Origin: Bacillota bacterium
GTDB taxonomy: Bacteria > Bacillota > Clostridia > Christensenellales > Aristaeellaceae
DNA: 25,031 bases
Direction: 5' to 3'
Assembly (NCBI GenBank): GCA_023416655.1
Contig: JAEZHK010000130.1
Location: 1 to 25,031, forward strand
A program made the position numbers and the translations under genes. This document shows positions 8,368 through 14,175 of the stretch, in pieces; position 1 is the stretch's first letter; each line of letters begins with the position of its first letter. A model generated the notes under the pieces. That model made no database searches. It was not told where the DNA came from and saw nothing but the letters and a program-made list of their open reading frames with translations.

Positions 8368-8912
8368 GCCTGCCAGATGCCGTAATTCATGTAGTTGGGC
8401 TTCTTCACCAGGTCCACCATCTCGCTGGAGATTTCCACCACCATCAGGTGCTTCACGCCCGCCTTGACGAAGTAGAAAAAGTACAGGTGCGCTTCCCGGT
8501 TCAGAAACCAGTTGTGCTTTTTGACGCCCGGCATGCTGACGAACCTGCGGAAGGCGGCGCCGGTCACAGGGCCTGCGGCTTCCACGTCCTTCATCTTGAG
8601 GCTGGTCAGGTAACGGCGGCGGCTGTTGTTGAGCACCTTGCTCACGTCGAGGTCGCCGTTGGTGAACGAGTACTCGTACTCGCTCTTCATCTCGTCCTTG
8701 TAGCGGAAGATCAGGAAGGCCAGTCCGCCGAAGAGCACCAGCATCACGACCGGCATGATGCTGAAGCCCGTGGTCAGCATCCCCATAACACCCGAAAGAC
8801 CGATCATCGCCATCAGAGCGAACACGATCATCGCCACCCAGGCGAGCATGTAGAGGAAGTTGTACAGACCGGCGCTGCGCCGGACGGCAACCTCTTCGCG
8901 GAAATTGTCCAA
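8364..8912 (-). CDS. Membrane protein of unknown function (DUF6106-like)
   Basis: 182 aa from a TTG start (8910-8912) with GGGAGGG (8921-8927) 8 nt upstream. Two hydrophobic segments (about residues 20-43 and 47-69) are followed by a soluble domain of about 110 residues with aromatic clusters (HLYFFYF) and a conserved-looking end (KKPNYMNYGIWQA). It resembles small clostridial membrane proteins of the DUF6106 type, but I am recalling this and cannot verify it. It is the first gene of a three-gene operon with a cysteine desulfurase and thiI, overlapping the desulfurase by 4 nt. No catalytic motif is visible. Confidence 0.8.
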   Translation of the reverse strand: MDNFREEVAVRRSAGLYNFLYMLAWVAMIVFALMAMIGLSGVMGMLTTGFSIMPVVMLVLFGGLAFLIFRYKDEMKSEYEYSFTNGDLDVSKVLNNSRRRYLTSLKMKDVEAAGPVTGAAFRRFVSMPGVKKHNWFLNREAHLYFFYFVKAGVKHLMVVEISSEMVDLVKKPNYMNYGIWQA

Positions 8913-8944
8913 AGAGCCATCCCTCCCGAGTCCAACTTGCCTCT

Positions 8945-8972
8945 ATTATACCATGTCAGCGCGGCTTGTCGA
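8945..8972 (-). promoter_or_regulatory. Promoter of the membrane protein / cysteine desulfurase / thiI operon
   Basis: Read on the minus strand: TCGACA (8967-8972), 16 nt, TATAAT (8945-8950). Five of six -35 positions and all -10 positions match the consensus. Transcription would start roughly 25 nt upstream of the TTG start. Confidence 0.75.
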
Positions 8973-9165
8973 CCGGATTTTGTGACAAATCTTCACTTTC
9001 CGCGTGAATTCGTCGAGAATAAGGGATTCCCATGTACGGATGCCGTTCCTTTGCGGCGTTTCATGAGGCCGCGACTGGAATTTGCGCGTGGGGTATCGCG
9101 CGGAGCCGCTCGCTGCATACAGCGGCAGCGCGGGCTATTGACCCGTTTGATTTCGCCCGAATCCT
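8973..9165. other. Intergenic stretch between divergent promoters, no gene seen
   Basis: About 190 nt between the two divergent promoters with no credible ORF and no match to the repeat families. Small inverted repeats are present, such as GCCGCT/AGCGGC near 9103-9124 and GCGGC/GCCGC near 9055-9074. I assign no function. Confidence 0.5.
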
Positions 9166-9193
9166 TTGAAGGATCGCATTTTTCGTGTATAAT
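9166..9193 (+). promoter_or_regulatory. Promoter of the GNAT gene
   Basis: TTGAAG (9166-9171), 16 nt, TATAAT (9188-9193), followed by a leader of about 70 nt. Confidence 0.65.
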
Positions 9194-9269
9194 TGGACTA
9201 AGTAAGCGCCGGTGCTTTCCGTATAAGCTGTACCCCAAGCCAAGGCGTCAGGAAGGGCGGTCGGAATCC

Positions 9270-9854
9270 ATGCCAACGGATTTGCAGCACATCACCTATA
9301 GGACCATTACCGACGGCAATGTGGAAATCTGCCGGGGGTTGTGCGACGCGCTGATGGCCCATCAAGCGGAGAAAGGCGTCATCCATCCGGAAGTATTGAA
9401 GGCCATGAACTTTGACAACCGCCTGAAGCCCGGCTTCGAAGGCGCGGCGGAAAAACAGCTGGTCGTCGCGTTTGACGGCGAACTCCCCGTCGGGTACGTC
9501 TTTTCCACCGCATCGCTGGAAGCGGAGGCGGCCAAAACGGCAAAACCGGGCTGGGCGGCGGGACTGACGGGCATCCATGAAACAGGGTTTTACCCGGACT
9601 GGCTGCCGCTGCCCGCAAAGGTCGGCTGCCTGAACAACCTCTACGTGCGCCCGGAATACCGGGGCCGCCACATCGCGAGGAACCTGTGCGACCAGGCGAT
9701 GGCCTGGCTGCGCGCCGTCCCGGACATCCGCTATCTATACGTCTACATATCCAACGGAAATGACGGCGTGATTGACTTCTACAAAAGCTACGGCTTCGAG
9801 TACAGCCACGACGTCTCCGGCGGGTTCATCATTGCGTATTATCAGCGGATTTAG
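9270..9854 (+). CDS. GNAT family N-acetyltransferase
   Basis: 194 aa from ATG 9270. AGGAAGGG (9250-9257) supports this start; the frame is open much further upstream, but that part lies upstream of the promoter. The acetyl-CoA-binding signature is seen as VRPEYRGRHIARNLCDQAM (from about residue 126), preceded by the beta-strand LNNLYV. The end, YVYISNGNDGVIDFYKSYGFEY, matches the GNAT motif B region. The N-terminal half (HQAEKGVIHPEVL) suits a family of clostridial acetyltransferases with small-molecule or protein substrates, but the substrate cannot be told. It is a single gene with its own promoter. Confidence 0.88.
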   Translation: MPTDLQHITYRTITDGNVEICRGLCDALMAHQAEKGVIHPEVLKAMNFDNRLKPGFEGAAEKQLVVAFDGELPVGYVFSTASLEAEAAKTAKPGWAAGLTGIHETGFYPDWLPLPAKVGCLNNLYVRPEYRGRHIARNLCDQAMAWLRAVPDIRYLYVYISNGNDGVIDFYKSYGFEYSHDVSGGFIIAYYQRI

Positions 9855-9952
9855 CCTGCGACGCGTCCGCGTCCGCAAGGGCCGTTCAGCAACGAACTTT
9901 TGACGCGTATAATTTAATTGTGCCATGTTGTTATCTTTCGGAGGTACAGCCC

Positions 9953-10078
9953 TTGAAATGCCCGAACTGCGGCGCGAACGTCGCCGAAGGGCGTACGCGA
10001 TGCGCCCGCTGCAACCAGGCGATTGGCGCGTTCGCGTCCTCCTGCGCCTTCAAGGGCGGTTTAGCAACGAACTTTTGA
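9953..10078 (+). pseudogene. Short zinc-ribbon ORF, truncated duplicate of the downstream gene
   Basis: 41 codons from TTG 9953 with GGAGGT (9940-9945), ending in the TGA at 10076-10078. The first 32 residues nearly repeat the start of the gene at 10158: all four cysteines (C3, C6, C17, C20) are kept, with N/E, T/A and C/S changes. The last nine residues come from the start of unit 2, read as coding. Its own promoter is damaged, because the -35-like TTGACG (9900-9905) now lies only 2 nt from TATAAT (9908-9913). It may be silent, translated on read-through from the GNAT gene, or a free zinc-ribbon peptide. I regard it as a partial gene copy. Confidence 0.7.
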
Positions 10079-10103
10079 CAGAAAGCGTCCGAGGAGATAT
10101 AAT
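10075..10103 (+). promoter_or_regulatory. Consensus sigma-A promoter of the zinc-ribbon membrane protein gene
   Basis: TTGACA (10075-10080), 17 nt, TATAAT (10098-10103): a perfect match to consensus at both hexamers with the ideal spacer. The -35 overlaps the TGA stop of the upstream short ORF. A second TATAAT at 10113-10118 has no -35 partner. Confidence 0.85.
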
Positions 10104-10157
10104 AATGACGCGTATAATTTAAATGTGCCATGTTGTTATCTTTCGGAGGTACATCCC

Positions 10158-11537
10158 TTGAAATGCCCGAACTGCGGCGCGGAAGTCGCCGAGGGGCGTG
10201 CGCGCTGCGCCCGCTGCAACCAGGCGATCGGCGCGTTCGCGTCCTCCTCCGCCCGAAAAGGCCCGAGCCGCGCCTCGCGCGTGGCCATGGGCTTCCTCTG
10301 GGCGGTGTTTATCGTGGTCTCGATCACCTTTTTGTGCCTTGCGATCTACCGGCTGTACTTCTGGTTTGACGCGTGGCGCCTTTCCCGGCTGTACGAGGCG
10401 GGCGGAAGGCTCGCGCCGGACGTTGAGGAAATCGTGCTGGACGACGGCCGCGAAGGCCACGCGATCACCTTCTACGGTTCGGACGGCAACAGTGTCTTTA
10501 TCAAGGAACTGGGCCGCTCCTACCTTTTGACGGGCGGGCTGGCCCGCATCGAGGTCCCGGACAGCAGCTGGTTTCAGGAGAGTCCGGAGGACCTGGAGGC
10601 CGCCGTCATCACGATGACGCCGGTGCTCGAGAGCGAAAACGGCGCGAAGACGTACCTTCCGCCGCTGGAGCTGACCGTGGACGTGCCCCAGTCGCCGCTG
10701 ACCCTGATCAGCCCCTCCAGCGACTTCCAGCAGGTCGTCAATTCGATCTACTCGCTGCAGTTGCACGTCGTGCCCGGTTCGAAGGTGCTCGTAAACGGCG
10801 AGGACGTGACGGACGTGGTGAACTACGAGGGCCTGCTGTCCGCCAACATCAACGTGGGCTACGGCGACAACAACATCTCCGTCCTCGTATCCACACTCAA
10901 CCACAAGGAGACCCGCAAGGACATCGTATTGTACCGGGAGCCGCAGGACATCCCGCTGGAGCCCAGCCTGAACCTGGCCAAGGCCTCCTCGAGGGACACA
11001 ATGACCATCTCCGGCACGATGGACCCGTCGGCCACGCTGGTGGTGGACACCGATTACGTTCAGGACTCCATCAAGATCGACCAGAACGGCGGCTTCTCGT
11101 TCAAGGCCAAGTTCACCCTCATCGGGGACAACACCGTCACCTTCCGCGCGCAGAAGCCGGGCCTGACGGACTCGGTGATCTCCGTGCACGTCAACTACGT
11201 GCCCTCCCTGAACGAGTACTCCCGCAAGGCCTGGAAGATGGACTACAAGAACCTCTTGCTCACCTACCGTCAGTGGTACGGCAAGATCTTCCTGTGCAAA
11301 GGTCCGATCGTGGAGATCTTGCAGGACGAGACGCCGCCGCTGATCGTGATGAACGTGGGCACCGAGGACGCGCCCCAGTACGTGATCCTCGACAACGCCT
11401 CCCCGACGGCCAGCCCCTCCGTGGGCGTTATCTACACCGCCTACGCGGACGTGGCGGGCAACGGCAACTACTTCTACGGCGACGACTACTGCCCAAGGCT
11501 GACCGCCCGCTACATCCTCGCGCCGAACGATCAATGA
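10158..11537 (+). CDS. Zinc-ribbon, single-pass membrane protein with Ig-like extracytoplasmic domains
   Basis: 459 aa from TTG 10158, chosen because GGAGGT (10145-10150) lies 7 nt upstream and the protein then opens with the zinc ribbon (C3, C6, C17, C20). One membrane segment follows at about residues 44-68, giving an N-in topology with the zinc ribbon in the cytoplasm. The outer part of about 390 residues looks like beta-sandwich modules, for example LELTVDVPQSPLTLIS (from about 175) and MTISGTMDPSATLVVD (from about 281), resembling Ig-like or glucodextranase-B type repeats. The C-terminal module contains WYGKIFLCKGPIVEIL. No enzyme motif is visible. It may sense or scaffold something at the envelope (inference). 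It is a single gene with a very strong promoter. Confidence 0.8.
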   Translation: MKCPNCGAEVAEGRARCARCNQAIGAFASSSARKGPSRASRVAMGFLWAVFIVVSITFLCLAIYRLYFWFDAWRLSRLYEAGGRLAPDVEEIVLDDGREGHAITFYGSDGNSVFIKELGRSYLLTGGLARIEVPDSSWFQESPEDLEAAVITMTPVLESENGAKTYLPPLELTVDVPQSPLTLISPSSDFQQVVNSIYSLQLHVVPGSKVLVNGEDVTDVVNYEGLLSANINVGYGDNNISVLVSTLNHKETRKDIVLYREPQDIPLEPSLNLAKASSRDTMTISGTMDPSATLVVDTDYVQDSIKIDQNGGFSFKAKFTLIGDNTVTFRAQKPGLTDSVISVHVNYVPSLNEYSRKAWKMDYKNLLLTYRQWYGKIFLCKGPIVEILQDETPPLIVMNVGTEDAPQYVILDNASPTASPSVGVIYTAYADVAGNGNYFYGDDYCPRLTARYILAPNDQ

Positions 11538-11590
11538 GCCAGATACCACCCTGCAAGTCTTAACGCATGCGCTAGGGATGGGTCCCCCGC

Positions 11591-11798
11591 GGGAGGTTTG
11601 GAGGGCCGCAGCCCTCCATCTTCCATCATATGTACCGGCTTTGCCGGTGCATATGGATTCCCCCAAAGGGCGTGCTTGCCCGCCCGACGGGGAATCATTT
11701 CCGCTGGTGCGGATTGCGCCCGGAAAATCCCGCAGGATTTTTAGCAATTCGCCTCCGTTCCCTCCGCAACAGCATGAATCTCTGATTCATGCTGTTGC
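11591..11798 (+). repeat. Structured intergenic repeat, family B copy 2 (B2)
   Basis: Second copy of the element at 996-1222, same strand. Stems are 11600-11606/11611-11617 (GGAGGGC/GCCCTCC), 11627-11639/11643-11655, the GATTCCCC/GGGGAATC pair, 11709-11715/11746-11752 enclosing 11724-11730/11735-11741 around CGCA, and 11767-11780/11784-11797. The last hairpin is a perfect 14-bp stem with a TCT loop and shares no sequence with its counterpart in B1. It ends 7 nt before the -35 box of mgtE and could also act as a terminator-like barrier. No coding potential seen. Confidence 0.8.
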
Positions 11799-11804
11799 CA
11801 GGAC

Positions 11805-11833
11805 TTGACGAACACAGGAAACCCGGGTATCAT
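11805..11833 (+). promoter_or_regulatory. Promoter of mgtE
   Basis: TTGACG (11805-11810), 17 nt, TATCAT (11828-11833). The leader to the TTG start is about 110 nt and GC-rich. I looked for an M-box Mg2+ riboswitch in it and did not recognise one. Confidence 0.65.
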
Positions 11834-11950
11834 GGATGAAAGTCAACCGCCCCCGGCGTTTTAGGGCTCGTGCCCGCGCCGGAACGGCCGCTCTCCCGCC
11901 GCCCCGGGGCGCAGGTGCCCATGCGGCGTCCACCTGAAGGAGGGACAACC

Positions 11951-13309
11951 TTGGATTTCGATCTGGTCAAGCCACGACTGGACGAACTGCTCACTCAGGG
12001 CCGCCACAGCGAGCTGCGCGGCGAGTTCAGAACCCTCAACGATGTGGACATCGCGGAATACCTCACCACCCTGGGCCGCGAGCAGCTGCTGGTGGCGTTC
12101 CGTACGCTCCCCAAGGACAAGGCGTCGGACGTGTTCGCCTACATGGACTCCGAACAGCGCGAGGCGCTGATCGAATCCATCGGCGACGTGGAAGTGAGCG
12201 CGCTGGTGGACGAAATGTTCGTCGACGACGCGGTGGATTTCCTCGAGGAGCTCCCTGCGGATCTCGTCAAGCGCATCCTGCAGTTCATCGACCGCTTCCG
12301 CCGCGAGACCATCAACCAGATTCTGCGCTACCCGCAGGATTCCGCCGGCTCCATCATGACCATCGAATACTGCGAGACCCGCAAGGACATCACCGTGCGG
12401 GAGGCGATGGAGGAGCTCAAGCGCACCGGCATCGACAAGGAAACCATCTACACCATCTTCGTCATCGATAAGGCCCGCCGCCTCGAAGGCACGGTGGCGC
12501 TTCGCAAGCTGATCATCGCCGATGACGATACGCCGATAGAAAAACTGATGCAGACGAACGTCGTCAGCGTGCGCACGCTGGACGACCGCGACGCCGTGGC
12601 CGAAACCGTGCGCAAGTACGACCTGATCTCGATTCCCGTGGTCGACATGGAGGACCACCTGGTGGGCATCATCACCGTCGACGACGTGGTGGACGTGATC
12701 GAGGAGAAGAACACCGAGGACTTCGAGCGCATGGCGGCCATCCTGCCGTCGGACGACGACTACCTGCACACCAGCGCCTGGCGCATGGCGCTAAACCGCA
12801 TCCCCTGGCTGGTCGCCCTGCTCATCCTGAGCACCATCGCCAGCTGGATCATCACCCACTACGGCGCGGTTTTCGGCGGAAACGAGGTCGTCTGGCTGGC
12901 GTTGACCGCGTCGATTCCTGTCCTGATGAACACCGGCGGCAACTGCGTCTCGCAGTCGTCCACGCTGATCGTGCGCGGCCTCTCGCTGGGCGAGATCGAG
13001 TTCTGCGACATCCTCCACGTCTTGTGGAAGGAGGTCCGCGTGGCGGTCATGGTGGGCGCGGTGCTGGCGCTGTTCAACTTCCTCCGAATGCTCTGGATCA
13101 GCCGGATCGGGCTTCAGGTCTCGCTGGTCGTGTCCCTGAGCATGGTCGTGACGGTCACGCTCTCCAAATCGCTCGGCTGCCTGCTCCCGATGTTCGCCAA
13201 GCGGCTGAACCTGGACCCCGCGCTGGTGGCCAGCCAGGCGCTGACCACGCTGGTGGATGCGGCATCGCTATTGGTGTTGTTCATGCTGGCGTCCGCGATG
13301 CTCGGGTAA
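11951..13309 (+). CDS. mgtE: Magnesium transporter MgtE
   Basis: 452 aa, the usual MgtE size, from TTG 11951 with AAGGAGGG at 11937-11944. The frame stays open further upstream but lacks a ribosome binding site there. The N-terminal acidic superhelical domain (about residues 1-125) is followed by two CBS domains (about 130-255, including GTVALRKLIIAD and VGIITVDDVVDVIEEKNTEDF) and a membrane domain with about five helices (about 275-450). The membrane part contains the family block ASIPVLMNTGGNCVSQSS, whose Asn and Gly residues line the pore. The N and CBS domains bind Mg2+ and close the channel when Mg2+ is high. Its stop is 4 nt before the next gene, so they are probably cotranscribed. Confidence 0.95.
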   Translation: MDFDLVKPRLDELLTQGRHSELRGEFRTLNDVDIAEYLTTLGREQLLVAFRTLPKDKASDVFAYMDSEQREALIESIGDVEVSALVDEMFVDDAVDFLEELPADLVKRILQFIDRFRRETINQILRYPQDSAGSIMTIEYCETRKDITVREAMEELKRTGIDKETIYTIFVIDKARRLEGTVALRKLIIADDDTPIEKLMQTNVVSVRTLDDRDAVAETVRKYDLISIPVVDMEDHLVGIITVDDVVDVIEEKNTEDFERMAAILPSDDDYLHTSAWRMALNRIPWLVALLILSTIASWIITHYGAVFGGNEVVWLALTASIPVLMNTGGNCVSQSSTLIVRGLSLGEIEFCDILHVLWKEVRVAVMVGAVLALFNFLRMLWISRIGLQVSLVVSLSMVVTVTLSKSLGCLLPMFAKRLNLDPALVASQALTTLVDAASLLVLFMLASAMLG

Positions 13310-13313
13310 CGCG

Positions 13314-14087
13314 ATGAAGGAAGTATTGGGGTGCCTGAGGCGGGCGGATCAGGATTTTCGCATGATCGAGCCGGGCGACCGGGTCGCGGTGGGCGTCTCG
13401 GGCGGCAAGGACAGCCTGCTGCTTCTGTACGCACTGTCGCTGTACCGGAAGTTCAGCAAAGCGCCCTTCGAGCTGGCCGCCTTCACGCTGACAATGGGCC
13501 TGGAGCCATTCGATACCTCCGGCGTCCGCGCGCTGTGCAAAGAACTGAACGTGCCCTACACCGTGAAGCCGACCGAGATCGGAAAAATCGTGTTCGAGGA
13601 GCGCAAGGAGAAGAATCCCTGCGCGCTCTGCGCCAAGATGCGGCGCGGCGCGCTGAACGACCTGTGCGTAGCACAAGGCTTCAATAAACTGGCGCTGGGC
13701 CATCACCGGGACGACGCGATCGAGACGCTGTTCCTGTCGCTTCTGTACGAGGGGCGAATCCACACATTCCACCCAGTCACGCACCTGCCTAGAAGCGGCA
13801 TCACGCAGATCCGGCCGCTGATCTACCTGCCGGAGAAGCACGTGATTCACATGGCGAAGCGCTTGAAGCTGCCGGTCATCCCCTCCCCCTGCCCCGCGAA
13901 CGGCCATACCAAGCGGGACGAGATCGAGGAACTTCTGAACGGCATCTGCAAAAAGGTCCCCAACGCGCGGGAACTGATGCTGTCCGCGCTGCAAAACGAA
14001 GCGCAGTACGGCTTGTGGAACAAGCCGAGGGGAACGGAGGGTGACGCCGGAGGGCTCCGCCCTCCGGACCACCCGCAAGGGGCATGA
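13314..14087 (+). CDS. TtcA-like tRNA 2-thiocytidine synthetase (PP-loop ATPase)
   Basis: 257 aa from ATG 13314, 4 nt after mgtE. The PP-loop S29-GGKDSLLLL binds ATP. Cysteines C103 and C106 (CALC) and C193 (PCPANGH) are spaced like the three ligands of the [4Fe-4S] cluster of TtcA. TtcA adds sulfur to C32 of certain tRNAs. The protein lacks the extra domains of TilS. Firmicute TtcA-like proteins are often annotated only as 'tRNA 2-thiocytidine biosynthesis TtcA family', so the exact target is inferred. The last 14 or so residues (GDAGGLRPPDHPQGA) are encoded by a double-hairpin sequence that looks intergenic, suggesting the original stop was lost. The upstream ribosome binding site is weak, consistent with coupling to mgtE. 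Confidence 0.85.
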   Translation: MKEVLGCLRRADQDFRMIEPGDRVAVGVSGGKDSLLLLYALSLYRKFSKAPFELAAFTLTMGLEPFDTSGVRALCKELNVPYTVKPTEIGKIVFEERKEKNPCALCAKMRRGALNDLCVAQGFNKLALGHHRDDAIETLFLSLLYEGRIHTFHPVTHLPRSGITQIRPLIYLPEKHVIHMAKRLKLPVIPSPCPANGHTKRDEIEELLNGICKKVPNARELMLSALQNEAQYGLWNKPRGTEGDAGGLRPPDHPQGA

Positions 14088-14096
14088 TGCCCCTTG
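14047..14096. repeat. Double hairpin overlapping the 3' end of the ttcA-like gene
   Basis: CCGGAGGGC/GCCCTCCGG (14047-14055/14059-14067, TCC loop) and CAAGGGGCA/TGCCCCTTG (14076-14084/14088-14096). The 3-nt loop of the second hairpin is the TGA stop codon. The first hairpin resembles the GGAGGGC/GCCCTCC stem of family B. Confidence 0.75.
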
Positions 14097-14124
14097 ACCC
14101 CACATATAGGGAAAACATAAAAGA

Positions 14125-14154
14125 AACCGCCTTGCTGCAGCGAGCCTGGCGGTT
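14125..14154 (-). terminator. Intrinsic terminator between convergent genes
   Basis: Stem AACCGCC/GGCGGTT (14125-14131/14148-14154) with a loop of 16 nt. On the minus strand it is followed by a T-rich tract (TCTTTTATGTTTT), which suits termination of the BIG2 gene. On the plus strand GTGGTTTTG follows, so it may act in both directions. Confidence 0.65.
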
Positions 14155-14175
14155 GTGGTTTTGGGCGCAAAATCA

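Larger units (their letters stand above)
9876..10255 (+). repeat. Tandem duplication of promoter, ribosome binding site and zinc-ribbon 5' coding region
   Basis: Two direct copies: unit 1 (9876-10050) and unit 2 (10051 to about 10255). Both begin CAAGGGC, continue with AGCAACGAACTTTTGAC, then GCGTATAATTTAA, TGTGCCATGTTG, a GGAGGT site, and the first 32 or so codons of a zinc-ribbon protein. They differ at a handful of positions in the coding part. The main difference is a 30-nt segment present only in unit 2 and flanked by TGAC, which holds the -10 of a consensus promoter. Unit 2 continues into the full-length gene; unit 1 ends after the zinc ribbon. Confidence 0.9.

Noticed and set aside
8448..9269. 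Upstream extension of the GNAT frame
   Set aside because: It would run antisense through the membrane protein gene and across two promoters; the real start at 9270 has its own promoter and ribosome binding site.
10119..11747. 542-codon minus-strand frame opposite the zinc-ribbon membrane protein
   Set aside because: It overlaps a gene with a consensus promoter and ribosome binding site and runs on into repeat B2; the translation is low complexity.
11834..11950. Possible M-box Mg2+ riboswitch upstream of mgtE
   Set aside because: The GC-rich leader lacks the conserved M-box core I would expect, and at about 110 nt it is short. An Infernal search would settle it.
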